DNA of 17,388 nucleotides. Origin: Rhodobiaceae bacterium (lineage in GTDB: Bacteria > Pseudomonadota > Alphaproteobacteria > Parvibaculales > Parvibaculaceae). The stretch lies in NCBI GenBank assembly GCA_002746275.1, contig NVWR01000001.1:1021448-1038835 (forward strand). The letters are read 5' to 3'. Position numbers and translations under genes: made by a program. Each line of letters begins with the position of its first letter. Positions within the stretch are counted from its first letter, which is position 1. Positions 7,019 through 17,388 of this stretch are shown in pieces. A model generated the notes under the pieces. That model ran no database searches, was not told where the DNA came from, and saw nothing but the letters and a program-made list of their open reading frames with translations.

Positions 7019-7522
7019 ATGAATATTCACAATCCAGTGCTTGTTGAAACCCCACTCCGCAAAGTGGAGAAGCAGTGGATAGACCTTAATGGTCACATGA
7101 ACATGGCCTATTACAACGTCCTTTTCGATGAGACATCAGATACCATCCTCTCACTGCTGGGCGTTGGCTGGGACTACACCCAACAAGGCGTCGGGTCATG
7201 CTTTACGGCAGAGGTGCACGTCTCCTATCTCAAAGAACTGAATGACGGAGACCCCGTCCGCGTCGCTTTTCAGATGCTGGATTGGGACGAGAAACGCCTG
7301 CATCTGTTTGCGTACATGTATCACGGGACTGAAAATTATCTGGCGGCAACCTCCGAACAGATGACCATCCACATGGACATGCAGTCACGACGCGTCTCTC
7401 CCATGCCACAAAGCGTACAGGAGAATGCCCGTGCTCTTATGTCTGCCCACAAATCTCTGCCCCGCCCCGACCAAGCGGGTCGCGTCATTGGCATCAAGCC
7501 AAAAGTGAAAAAAGCATCATGA
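7019..7522 (+). CDS. Hotdog-fold acyl-CoA thioesterase (4HBT family)
   Basis: This 167-residue protein has the single-hotdog length and motif of 4-hydroxybenzoyl-CoA-thioesterase-like enzymes. The motif WIDLNGHMNMAYYNVLFDE (20-38) contains D22, H26 and N28 at the start of the central helix. It also has TAEVHVSYLKELNDGDPVRV near residues 63-82, a conserved hotdog strand pair. Such enzymes hydrolyse acyl-CoA thioesters. The subgroup resembles the thioesterase partner of carnitine dehydrogenase, but the substrate cannot be set from sequence. The last residues (PRPDQAGRVIGIKPKVKK) are a basic tail. It is the first gene of an operon: its stop overlaps the next start as ATGA. A good promoter and ribosome binding site precede it. 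Confidence 0.87.
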   Translation: MNIHNPVLVETPLRKVEKQWIDLNGHMNMAYYNVLFDETSDTILSLLGVGWDYTQQGVGSCFTAEVHVSYLKELNDGDPVRVAFQMLDWDEKRLHLFAYMYHGTENYLAATSEQMTIHMDMQSRRVSPMPQSVQENARALMSAHKSLPRPDQAGRVIGIKPKVKKAS

Positions 7523-8040
7523 CACGCCACCTATTTGTCAGCTTGAGTTTTCTAGCCAGCCTGTTTTTTGCTGTCAGCGCGGCCCCCACAACGGGGTTCG
7601 CCTTTCCCGACTGCTCCGCTCCCGCCGCGCCGTTGGTTGATTGGTCGAGATGTTTTCTCGAGGAATCTGATTTTTCAAATACCGATCTGACGGGCGCGTC
7701 GCTCCTCGACACCCGGTTCCAGCGCGCAAACCTGGCAGGTAGTATTTTCGATGAGGCCCGCGCCCAAGGCGCCAAATTTGTTGCCGCAAACCTGATGGGC
7801 ACAAGCTTCAAAGAAGCCGATTTACGCGACGCCGACATGACCAAAGCCAACCTTGAGGGAGCCGACCTCTCAGGCGCACGATTGCGGCGCACCCGGCTGT
7901 TCCGCGCCAATCTTAGAGGTGCGAACTTCACCGGAGCCCATTTCGACCGGACGGATCTTCTAAACGCGGATGTGTCGGGGGCAACCTGGACCGACGGCAT
8001 CCGCGTCTGCGCAGAAGGATCAATCGGTCGCTGCAAATGA
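7519..8040 (+). CDS. Exported pentapeptide-repeat protein
   Basis: The 173-residue protein starts with a Sec-type signal peptide (hydrophobic residues 5-22, likely cut after GFA near residue 28). Residues 50-155 are a run of A(D/N)Lxx pentapeptide repeats (for example ANLMG, ADLRD, ANLEG, ADLSG, ANLRG), which fold as a right-handed quadrilateral beta-helix. It ends in GATWTDGIRVCAEGSIGRCK, a common C-terminal cap in this group. Four cysteines lie at residues 32, 45, 164 and 172, two before and two after the solenoid; in the periplasm they could form disulfide caps. No enzyme residues are visible, and the role is unknown; such proteins are often binding scaffolds. It overlaps both neighbours by ATGA, so its translation is probably coupled to the thioesterase and the CLC transporter. 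Confidence 0.9.
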   Translation: MTRHLFVSLSFLASLFFAVSAAPTTGFAFPDCSAPAAPLVDWSRCFLEESDFSNTDLTGASLLDTRFQRANLAGSIFDEARAQGAKFVAANLMGTSFKEADLRDADMTKANLEGADLSGARLRRTRLFRANLRGANFTGAHFDRTDLLNADVSGATWTDGIRVCAEGSIGRCK

Positions 8041-9710
8041 AACGGCTCCTTTCAAAACTCTTAAAACTCCTTGTCCAAGCGTTTGAAGCCGTGATTGATC
8101 GGCCGATCGAGGAAAATTGGCGCGAGTTCTGGCACTCCCGAAGCCTGTTGGGATGGGCGCTCGCCGCAGTCCTCGGCATAGCTGCCGCTTATGCCACCAT
8201 TCTCTTTCGTCTAGCCATTGCATCTGTGCAGTGGTCTTGGCTGGGCACTTTCGGTGAAGGCACGGCGAGTGCGGCAGCCGCAATGCCCTGGTGGCTTATT
8301 CTCGGTGGCCCCACCGTTGCCGGGATCATTGTTGGCTTGGGAATAAAATTCCTGATGCCCATGGGGCGAACGGAATCCGTGTCAGACGTGATCGAGGCAG
8401 GCGCGCTCAGGGCAGGCCACATGCCCCTCAAGACAGGTATTTACAGCGCCATCCTGACCGCCATATCTCTCGGCGGTGGCGCCAGCGCCGGACGTGAAGG
8501 TCCCGCAGTCCATCTCGGCGCAACCCTTTCCGCCTATGCTGTCAAGAAGTTCAAATTCAACCCTGAATGGGGCCGCATCCTTCTCGCCTGCGGTGTGGCA
8601 GGCGCTGTGACCGCCTCTTTCAACGCACCCATCGCGGGGGTCCTGTTCGCCCACGAAATCATCCTGGGCCACTATGCCCTTCGCGCGTTTGTGCCAGTGT
8701 CCATCGCATCAGTTGCCGCTACTTCCGTTGCGCGTTTTCATCTCGGTGATTTTCCGGCTTTCACTTTGCCGCACTACTCTCTCACCTCCTATTTTGAGTT
8801 TCCGGCTTTTGCCTTACTCGGTCTGCTCGCCGCCGCTGTGGCTATCACTTTCATGGCCTCTGTCATTTACGCAGACAAGATTGCCAGAGCCATCGACGTG
8901 CCAACCTGGATACGCCCGGTCATAGGCGGAGTGATTGTCGGCGTGATTGCTCTCTTCGTCCCCGAAGTCCTGGGTGTCGGATATGAAGCCACCGACAACG
9001 CTCTCAAACAGAGCTACACGCTCAGCTTCCTGATTGTTCTGCTGGTTGCAAAAATTGTCGCCACCGCAGTAACTCTTGCAAGTCGCTTTGGCGGTGGCAT
9101 ATTTTCTCCCTCGCTCTACCTGGGTGCCATGGCCGGAGGGGCTTTTGGCATTATTGCAGCCTACGCCTTTCCCGACATGGCCTCGGCACATGGTTTTTAC
9201 GCCGTGGTCGGCATGGGTGCTGTCGCCGCAGCCGTGCTGGGGGCACCTCTCTCAACCACCCTGATCGTTTTCGAACTCACAGCTGATTACGAAGTAACAA
9301 TTGCACTCCTACTGGCCAACGCGATTGCCACAGCGCTGACCCAGGCAACCATCGGCAAAAGCTTCTTCCATTGGCAATTGGAACAGCGTGGCGTGCATTT
9401 GCAAGAAGGTCCCCACCGCCGCGTGATGATGAGCATTCACGTGCGCGATGTGATGACCCGTTTCGATCAGGCCCACCCCTATTCAGAAGATGCCCCGCGC
9501 CTCGTCAACACCTCTCAAGATGCTGTCAGGCTGCATCCCCATGACCGTCTAAACCGCGCTTTGGACGTTATGGACGCCCATGGACTGGACCATTTGCCGG
9601 TCTGCGAAACCCACGAGCCTGAAATTGCCATTGGCCGGGTCACACGCGTCGCGGCCCTGAAGGCCCTCGCGGATGGACTTATCGCCGCCTCCCGGGAAGA
9701 ACATCACTAA
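8037..9710 (+). CDS. CLC-family chloride channel/antiporter with C-terminal CBS-like domain
   Basis: This 557-residue membrane protein has the CLC core at about residues 36-450. GREGP (152-156) gives the external gating glutamate E154, and GGGIFSP (352-358) is the conserved anion-site motif. The usual GSGIP site is replaced by GRTESVSDVIEA (110-121), a form I associate with a branch of bacterial CLCs. By alignment with E. coli ClcA (ILFIIEEMRP against VLFAHEIILG), the internal proton glutamate E203 is I208. The central tyrosine Y445 is F444 (GKSFFHWQL). The soluble tail (465-557) contains VRDVMTRF and a single recognisable CBS-like unit (RLNRALDVMDAHGLDHLPV). Function is anion transport across the inner membrane, either Cl-/H+ exchange or a channel. 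It lacks the residues of fluoride-type CLCs. It is the third gene of the ATGA-coupled operon. Confidence 0.92.
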   Translation: MKRLLSKLLKLLVQAFEAVIDRPIEENWREFWHSRSLLGWALAAVLGIAAAYATILFRLAIASVQWSWLGTFGEGTASAAAAMPWWLILGGPTVAGIIVGLGIKFLMPMGRTESVSDVIEAGALRAGHMPLKTGIYSAILTAISLGGGASAGREGPAVHLGATLSAYAVKKFKFNPEWGRILLACGVAGAVTASFNAPIAGVLFAHEIILGHYALRAFVPVSIASVAATSVARFHLGDFPAFTLPHYSLTSYFEFPAFALLGLLAAAVAITFMASVIYADKIARAIDVPTWIRPVIGGVIVGVIALFVPEVLGVGYEATDNALKQSYTLSFLIVLLVAKIVATAVTLASRFGGGIFSPSLYLGAMAGGAFGIIAAYAFPDMASAHGFYAVVGMGAVAAAVLGAPLSTTLIVFELTADYEVTIALLLANAIATALTQATIGKSFFHWQLEQRGVHLQEGPHRRVMMSIHVRDVMTRFDQAHPYSEDAPRLVNTSQDAVRLHPHDRLNRALDVMDAHGLDHLPVCETHEPEIAIGRVTRVAALKALADGLIAASREEHH

Positions 9711-9785
9711 AACTGAAATTTCCCGGACGGGGTTCCGCTCTGACGCCTAGTTTTGTTCCCGTTTAGTGCTTATCTTGAGCCCAAC

Positions 9786-12122
9786 ATGTCAGATTCGGAC
9801 CCATTTGATCTGGGAAGCATCCCGGAAGAAGAAACAGCCCGCTCGCTCAGCGCGCAGGCAAGTGCGGCCGTGCGCCCGCCCTATCTCACCGGCCTGAACG
9901 ACAATCAGCGCGAAGCGGTGGAGGCCATGAACGGCCCTGTTCTAGTGCTGGCAGGTGCAGGTACTGGCAAAACACGGGTCCTCACCACGCGCCTTGCTCA
10001 TGTACTGGCAACACGCAATGCCTGGCCGAGCCAAATTCTCGCCGTGACATTCACCAACAAGGCCGCCCGCGAAATGCAAAATCGCATCGGCATGCTGGTC
10101 GGTGGCGTTGTGGAGGGCATGCCGTGGCTTGGCACGTTTCACTCTATCGGCGCAAAAATCCTACGTCGCCATGCAGAACTTGTCGGCCTCCGGTCCGACT
10201 TCACCATCCTCGATATGGATGATCAAAACCGCCTACTGAAGCAGCTCATCCGGGCTGACGGCATTGACGAAAAGCGCTGGCCCGCCCGCCAACTCGCATC
10301 ATACATTGACGGTTGGAAGAACCGTGGCCTGACCCCCGACAAAGTGCCTGCGGGAGATGCCGAGCATTATGGCAATGGCAAAGGAGCAACGCTCTACGCC
10401 GCCTATCAGGCACGTCTCAAAATCCTGAACGCAGCTGATTTCGGCGACCTGCTCCTCGAATGTCTGCGTCTGTTCCAGGAAAACCCGACAGTACTGGCCG
10501 ACTATCAAGAGCGTTTCAAATACATGTTGGTGGACGAATACCAAGACACCAATGTCGCGCAATATCTATGGCTGCGCCTGCTTGCGCAAAAGCACAAAAA
10601 CATCTGCTGCGTTGGTGACGATGATCAGTCGATCTATGGCTGGCGCGGTGCTGAGGTCGACAACATCCTGCGCTTCGAGAAAGATTTCCCCGGCGCCAAG
10701 GTTGTGCGCCTCGAACAGAATTATCGCTCTACTCCCCACATTCTAGGGGCAGCGGCCGGCCTGATCACCGCCAACGAAAGCCGTCTGGGAAAAACCCTTT
10801 GGACGGACCTGAACGAAGGCGAGAAAGTCACTCTTCGCGGCCTCTGGGATGGGGAAGAAGAAGCCCGGGTGATTAGCGAAGACATTGAGCAATTGCAGCG
10901 TAAGGGGCATTTGCTGCGAGAGATCGCCATCCTTGTGCGCGCCTCCTTCCAGATGCGCGAATTCGAAGATCGCTTTATCAATCTTGGTCTCCCCTACCGC
11001 GTCGTCGGTGGACCGCGCTTTTACGAACGCATGGAAGTCCGCGACGCCAACGCTTACCTGCGACTGGTCGCTCAAGCCGACGATGATCTCGCATTCGAGC
11101 GCATTGTGAACAAGCCCAAGCGCGGCCTTGGCGACAAAGCCTTGCAGACGCTGCACCAACTGGCACGGGCTCAAGGCATCTCCCTCATGCGTGCCGCGCG
11201 ACTTGTTGTTGATACCGAAGAACTGCGCCAGCCTGCGCGCCGCAACCTCAAAGCATTTGTCGAAATGGTCGACCGGTGGCGTGCACTTGTGCCAGGCATG
11301 GGTCACATCGAACTAGCCGAGACCATTCTCGATGAGAGTGGCTATACCGAGATGTGGCAGAACGACCGTTCCGCCGATGCACCCGGGCGGCTGGACAATC
11401 TGAAAGAAGTGGTCCGTTCTATGGACCATTTCGAAAATCTTGCCGGATATCTGGAGCACATATCCTTAGTGATGGAGATTGAGCAGAACGATACTATCGA
11501 CAAGGTCAATCTGATGACCCTCCATTCCTCCAAGGGGCTGGAGTTCGACACTGTCTTCCTACCTGGCTGGGAGGAAGGATTATTTCCCCACCAGCGCTCG
11601 TTAGATGAAAGCGGCATATCGGGCCTGGAAGAAGAGCGCCGCCTGGCCTATGTCGGCATTACCCGGGCAAAGAAAAATGCCCGCATCTCTTTTGCCTCCA
11701 ACCGACGCATTCACAATCTCTGGCAAAGCTCAATCCCTTCACGCTTTGTGGATGAGCTGCCGAAAGACCATGTGGAAGTCATCCAAGGTGATACGAGCTT
11801 TGGCAATTATGCTGAATTTGGCCAAAGCCGCTTCGACCACGAATTCACCCAAAGCAATTATGGTGGCCCCGGCTGGCAACGCGCCCAGGCCAATGCCCGC
11901 GCAGGCGCCATGAAAACCAGGCCACCCAACATTGAAGCGCACGCAGAGCTTATCGCAACGTCTGATCCAGCAGCCTCATCCTACGAAGCAGGTGAGCGTG
12001 TGTTTCATCAAAAATTTGGCTATGGCCTCGTCGCAGAAATTGATGGCAACAAGCTCACCGTCGAATTTGAACATTCGGGCCGCAAGAAAGTGATCGACAC
12101 TTTTGTCGAGCGCCATGATTAG
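9786..12122 (+). CDS. uvrD: UvrD/PcrA-type SF1A DNA helicase
   Basis: The 778-residue product is an ATP-driven 3'-5' DNA helicase for nucleotide excision and mismatch repair and for clearing RecA or stalled forks. Motif Q is LNDNQREAV (37-45) and Walker A is AGAGTGKT (56-63). Motif Ia is FTNKAAREM, motif II is DEYQDT (250-255), motif III is GDDDQSIYGWRGA (277-289), and motif IV is LEQNYRS. Motif V is TLHSSKGLEFD (near 577-588) and motif VI is AYVGITRAKK (near 620-629). The C-terminal segment from about 735 (GERVFHQKFGYGLVAEIDG) is the Tudor-like domain known from PcrA to contact RNA polymerase. Before motif Q is an acidic tail of about 35 residues. ATG 9786 is chosen over TTG 9753, although its ribosome binding site is weak. 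PcrA is an equally valid name. PrmA follows 24 bases downstream. Confidence 0.95.
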   Translation: MSDSDPFDLGSIPEEETARSLSAQASAAVRPPYLTGLNDNQREAVEAMNGPVLVLAGAGTGKTRVLTTRLAHVLATRNAWPSQILAVTFTNKAAREMQNRIGMLVGGVVEGMPWLGTFHSIGAKILRRHAELVGLRSDFTILDMDDQNRLLKQLIRADGIDEKRWPARQLASYIDGWKNRGLTPDKVPAGDAEHYGNGKGATLYAAYQARLKILNAADFGDLLLECLRLFQENPTVLADYQERFKYMLVDEYQDTNVAQYLWLRLLAQKHKNICCVGDDDQSIYGWRGAEVDNILRFEKDFPGAKVVRLEQNYRSTPHILGAAAGLITANESRLGKTLWTDLNEGEKVTLRGLWDGEEEARVISEDIEQLQRKGHLLREIAILVRASFQMREFEDRFINLGLPYRVVGGPRFYERMEVRDANAYLRLVAQADDDLAFERIVNKPKRGLGDKALQTLHQLARAQGISLMRAARLVVDTEELRQPARRNLKAFVEMVDRWRALVPGMGHIELAETILDESGYTEMWQNDRSADAPGRLDNLKEVVRSMDHFENLAGYLEHISLVMEIEQNDTIDKVNLMTLHSSKGLEFDTVFLPGWEEGLFPHQRSLDESGISGLEEERRLAYVGITRAKKNARISFASNRRIHNLWQSSIPSRFVDELPKDHVEVIQGDTSFGNYAEFGQSRFDHEFTQSNYGGPGWQRAQANARAGAMKTRPPNIEAHAELIATSDPAASSYEAGERVFHQKFGYGLVAEIDGNKLTVEFEHSGRKKVIDTFVERHD

Positions 12123-12146
12123 TCTCGTCCCCGGTAAAACCAGCAC

Positions 12147-13028
12147 ATGACAACCACATGGAAGCTCTCCTTCTCCGTGCCTTTGGCGACAGCGGAGATT
12201 TTTGCAGACACACTGCGCGACGCGTTTGACCCGGAATGCCAAGCTGTCGCAACCGCTGAAATTGAAGAGCATATCACTTGGTCGGTTGAGGCTTACTACG
12301 AAATCAGACCAGAACGCGCTCACATGGAAAAGCTTTTGTCAGGCCCATCGGCTGAAAGTGGCTACACCATCGACGACCTGCTGATCGAGGCATTGCCCGA
12401 GATTAACTGGGTTGCCAAATCCCTTGAGGGGCTTGCCCCCATCCAGACCGACCGTTTTTTCGTTCACGGCACCCACGACGTGGAAAACCTGCCCGCCGCA
12501 AAAATTCCCCTGCTTGTTGATGCAGGAGAAGCTTTTGGCACCGGGCATCATGGCACCACACTCGGCTGCCTTCGGTTCATTGAGCGTGAATGCCGTCGAC
12601 GACACCCCCAAAATGCTCTCGATCTTGGGTGTGGTACGGGCCTCCTGGCCATTGCTATTGCCAAACTCACTCACCGGGTCGTCACAGCCAGCGACATTGA
12701 TCCCATTGCCACACGGGTAACCGGCGAGAATGCGCGCGCGAACCGTGCCCATCCCTTCATCAAGGCGCTCACCGCTGCAGGCTTCGGACATCCCGAGCTG
12801 ACAGCACGCGGTCCTTATGATTTGATTGTTGCCAATATTCTAGCTGGACCGCTGGTAGGGTTAGCTCCCGCCGTCGCACAACATCTGGCTCCCGGCGGAA
12901 CACTCATCCTATCTGGCATCCTGGCTGAACAAGAACAGATGGTGACAAGCGCATACCGTGCCCAGGGTCTCTTTCTGGTCGAGCGTCTGCCTCTCGACGA
13001 ATGGGTGACCCTGCGCCTTGCCGGATGA
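12147..13028 (+). CDS. prmA: Ribosomal protein L11 methyltransferase PrmA
   Basis: The 293-residue product has the normal length of PrmA, which trimethylates lysines and the N-terminus of ribosomal protein L11 using S-adenosylmethionine. The N-terminal substrate-recognition domain covers about residues 1-90 and is less conserved. PrmA signatures follow: AFGTGHHGTT (129-138), SAM motif I ALDLGCGTGLLAIA (157-170), motif II SDIDP (182-186) with the acidic residue contacting the ribose, and VANILAGPL (228-236) at the active site. The ribosome binding site is poor (GGTAA 10 bases upstream), so translation may rely on readthrough from uvrD, which ends 24 bases before. The aminopeptidase gene follows 58 bases downstream. 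Confidence 0.95.
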   Translation: MTTTWKLSFSVPLATAEIFADTLRDAFDPECQAVATAEIEEHITWSVEAYYEIRPERAHMEKLLSGPSAESGYTIDDLLIEALPEINWVAKSLEGLAPIQTDRFFVHGTHDVENLPAAKIPLLVDAGEAFGTGHHGTTLGCLRFIERECRRRHPQNALDLGCGTGLLAIAIAKLTHRVVTASDIDPIATRVTGENARANRAHPFIKALTAAGFGHPELTARGPYDLIVANILAGPLVGLAPAVAQHLAPGGTLILSGILAEQEQMVTSAYRAQGLFLVERLPLDEWVTLRLAG

Positions 13029-13075
13029 CAAGTTTCCAAAACCTGCGACAATGCAAGAACTCCAGCGTTCCCAAC

Positions 13076-13079
13076 AAGG
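13076..13079 (+). promoter_or_regulatory. Ribosome binding site that fixes the aminopeptidase P start
   Basis: AAGG ends seven bases before ATG 13087. Earlier in-frame starts (TTG 13018, overlapping prmA, and ATG 13051) have no comparable site. The protein from 13087 begins MFQTYDDVADPTLGPDR, which resembles the MFQ start of related proteins. Confidence 0.55.
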
Positions 13080-13086
13080 TAAGCCC

Positions 13087-14901
13087 ATGTTCCAGACCTA
13101 TGATGATGTAGCAGACCCTACCTTGGGGCCTGACCGGGCTAAAAAGCTTCAGGCAGAACTTCGCACACGCGGTCTGGACGGGTTCATTATCCCCCGCAGC
13201 GACGAGCATCAGGGCGAGTACGTGCCGCCCCACGCCGAGCGCTTGCGCTGGCTCACCGGTTTTTCCGGATCGGCGGGACTTGCCATCGTCCTTCTCGACA
13301 AAGCCGCCATCTTCATCGACGGGCGCTACACTCTCCAGGTGCGCTATCAGGTCGACATCAATGTCTTTGAACCGCAATCCCTTATGGATATGCCACCAGC
13401 GCAATGGGTGGAGGAGAACCTGCCCCGCGGAGCAAAACTTGCCTACGACCCCTGGCTCCATACTGTCGAGGGAGTGGAACGTCTGCGCAAAGCGGCCCAA
13501 AAAGCGGGTGCCACACTCATCGCTGTTGAGAACAATTTGGTAGATGCCGTCTGGAGTGAGCAGCCAGAAAAACCCAAAGCGCCAATCCAACCCCATCCTT
13601 TGAAATTTGCCGGTGAAGCCGCGACAGACAAGCTGAAACGCATCACCAACCAGCTACAATCCTGCGATGCGAACGCCGCTATTATCACCATGCCCGATAG
13701 CATCGCATGGCTTTTCAACATTCGCGGCGGCGACGTCTCTCATTCGCCTCTCCCTCTCTCCTTCGCCATTGTCTACGAAGAAGGTCATGCGGAACTCTTT
13801 GTCGACGAAGACAAAATTCCAAAAGAAACACGCAGCCATCTCGGCAATGTCGTAACTCTTCTAACACCCGGCGACCTTGGGCCAACCCTCGATAAATTGG
13901 GTACAGGAAAACGAGAAATCCGCATTGATCCCACCACTTGTGCAACATGGATACACGACCGGTTGGCCAAAGCGGGAGCCGTGATAAAACGCGGCGACGA
14001 CCTTTGCGAATTGCCAAAGGCACGGAAAAACGATGCTGAAGTCGCTGGAACCCGCGCCGCACACATTCGAGACGGACAAGCACTCAGCCGATTTCTCGCC
14101 TGGCTTGCCCGAGAAGCGCCGGGCGGAAAAGTAACGGAGATGTCCGCTGCCATACAGCTGGAAGCGTTTCGCGAAGAAACTGGCGCGCTGAAAGAGATCA
14201 GCTTCGACACGATTTCCGGCTCCGGCCCCAATGGTGCCATCGTGCACTACCGGGTAACGACGGATACGGATCGCGCCCTGGGGGATGGCGAACTCTTTCT
14301 CGTGGATTCCGGCGCGCAATATCTCGATGGCACAACAGACGTAACCCGTACGATTGCCATCGGCACCCCAAGCCAGGAGATGAAAGACTGTTTCACCCGC
14401 GTCCTCAAAGGCCACATTTCTCTTGCCTCAGCACGTTTCCCCAAAGGAACAAGCGGTGCGCAGTTGGACGCCCTCGCCCGCATGGCCCTGTGGCAGGCTG
14501 GTCTCGATTTTGATCACGGAACAGGTCACGGTGTGGGCTCGTATCTGTCGGTCCATGAAGGACCACAACGCATTTCCAAAACCGGACATGTGCCACTGGA
14601 TACCGGCATGATCGTTTCCAACGAACCCGGCTACTACAAAACAGATGCATTTGGCATCCGCATTGAAAACCTGCTGGTTGTTTTGCCCCCTGCCCCCATA
14701 AAGGGCGGCGAACGAGAAATGATGGGCTTTGAAACCATAACGCTCGCCCCCATCGACCTGAGCCTTGTGGAAGCGAGCCTCCTGACAGCAGATGAGAAGG
14801 TTTGGCTCAATGCCTACCATGCGCGTGTTACGGAGCTTGTTGGCCCGGCACTATCAGCTGCCGAAAAGGAATGGCTGGAAAAGGCAACCCACACGATCTA
14901 G
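13087..14901 (+). CDS. Xaa-Pro aminopeptidase P (M24B family, long form)
   Basis: The 604-residue enzyme removes N-terminal residues next to proline and needs two metal ions. It is the long, three-domain form like human XPNPEP1 (623 residues), not the shorter E. coli PepP. Two creatinase-like N-terminal domains (about 1-310) precede the catalytic pita-bread domain. The five metal ligands are D407 and D418 (DSGAQYLDGTTD), H481 (HGTGHGVGS), E513 (NEPGYY) and E527 (RIENLL). They sit at a constant offset of eight from human D415, D426, H489, E523 and E537. The helper histidines H387 (IVHYR) and H490 (SVHEGP) fit the same offset. There is no signal peptide, so it should be cytoplasmic. It converges on ligA with 11 bases between stops. 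Its role is probably peptide turnover. Confidence 0.95.
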   Translation: MFQTYDDVADPTLGPDRAKKLQAELRTRGLDGFIIPRSDEHQGEYVPPHAERLRWLTGFSGSAGLAIVLLDKAAIFIDGRYTLQVRYQVDINVFEPQSLMDMPPAQWVEENLPRGAKLAYDPWLHTVEGVERLRKAAQKAGATLIAVENNLVDAVWSEQPEKPKAPIQPHPLKFAGEAATDKLKRITNQLQSCDANAAIITMPDSIAWLFNIRGGDVSHSPLPLSFAIVYEEGHAELFVDEDKIPKETRSHLGNVVTLLTPGDLGPTLDKLGTGKREIRIDPTTCATWIHDRLAKAGAVIKRGDDLCELPKARKNDAEVAGTRAAHIRDGQALSRFLAWLAREAPGGKVTEMSAAIQLEAFREETGALKEISFDTISGSGPNGAIVHYRVTTDTDRALGDGELFLVDSGAQYLDGTTDVTRTIAIGTPSQEMKDCFTRVLKGHISLASARFPKGTSGAQLDALARMALWQAGLDFDHGTGHGVGSYLSVHEGPQRISKTGHVPLDTGMIVSNEPGYYKTDAFGIRIENLLVVLPPAPIKGGEREMMGFETITLAPIDLSLVEASLLTADEKVWLNAYHARVTELVGPALSAAEKEWLEKATHTI

Positions 14902-14912
14902 GGCGCAGCCCC

Positions 14913-17388
<2,476 letters not shown>

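Noticed and set aside
8037..9710. CLC protein as a fluoride exporter
   Set aside because: It has the chloride-type GREGP and GIFSP motifs, lacks the altered anion-site residues of fluoride-type CLCs, and no fluoride riboswitch is evident upstream of the operon.
9722..9731. CCCG-GA-CGGG after the CLC gene as a terminator
   Set aside because: The loop would be two bases, too tight to form, and no T-tract follows.
12904..13596. Open frame of 230 codons on minus spanning the prmA/aminopeptidase junction
   Set aside because: It covers parts of two convincing genes on the other strand and shows no motif or start signal.
14901..14911. GGGC-GCA-GCCC between the aminopeptidase and ligA stops as a terminator
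   Set aside because: A four-base stem with a three-base loop and no T-tract on either side is too weak to call.

Overview
The window looks like a stretch of an alphaproteobacterial chromosome, moderately GC-rich and densely packed. The evidence is the kind of proteins present: an AsmA-family protein, a small DUF4169 protein, the recN-ligA pair, PrmA, and a long aminopeptidase P whose start resembles alphaproteobacterial homologues. The genus cannot be fixed from sequence alone; a Rhizobiales/Parvibaculales-like origin is only a guess. No RNA gene, insertion sequence, prophage, CRISPR array or long repeat was seen, and no gap between genes exceeds about 135 bases.

Layout. Bases 1-2096 (minus) hold the N-terminal ~698 residues of an AsmA-family envelope protein that runs off the left edge. 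Reading plus from there come a 71-residue DUF4169 protein (2216-2431), a CaiB/BaiF-type CoA-transferase (2468-3631), a TetR regulator (3733-4377) with a 14-bp dyad in its promoter region, and a haloalkane dehalogenase of the HLD-II type carrying a Tat-like signal peptide (4483-5466). This last gene converges on a D-lactate dehydrogenase/GlcD-like flavoprotein (5481-6884, minus). Bases 7019-9710 (plus) form a three-gene operon joined by two ATGA overlaps: a hotdog thioesterase, an exported pentapeptide-repeat protein and a CLC chloride transporter. A housekeeping block follows on plus: a UvrD/PcrA helicase (9786-12122), PrmA (12147-13028) and an aminopeptidase P (13087-14901). It converges on ligA (14913-17033, minus), which overlaps by one base the end of recN (17033 to the right edge, minus).

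How the genes fit together. The right half is maintenance: RecN, LigA and UvrD serve DNA repair and replication, PrmA methylates ribosomal protein L11, and aminopeptidase P trims Xaa-Pro peptides. The left-centre has a catabolic flavour (CoA-transferase, TetR, dehalogenase, 2-hydroxyacid dehydrogenase, thioesterase). The sequence does not show that these form one pathway: strands differ and promoters separate them.

The parts most worth a second look are the putatively exported dehalogenase with its adjacent TetR gene and dyads, the CLC protein with non-canonical residues at the internal proton-glutamate and central tyrosine positions, and the coupling of that CLC to an exported, cysteine-capped pentapeptide solenoid. 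I did not find a clearly new multi-gene system; most of the window is recognisable.
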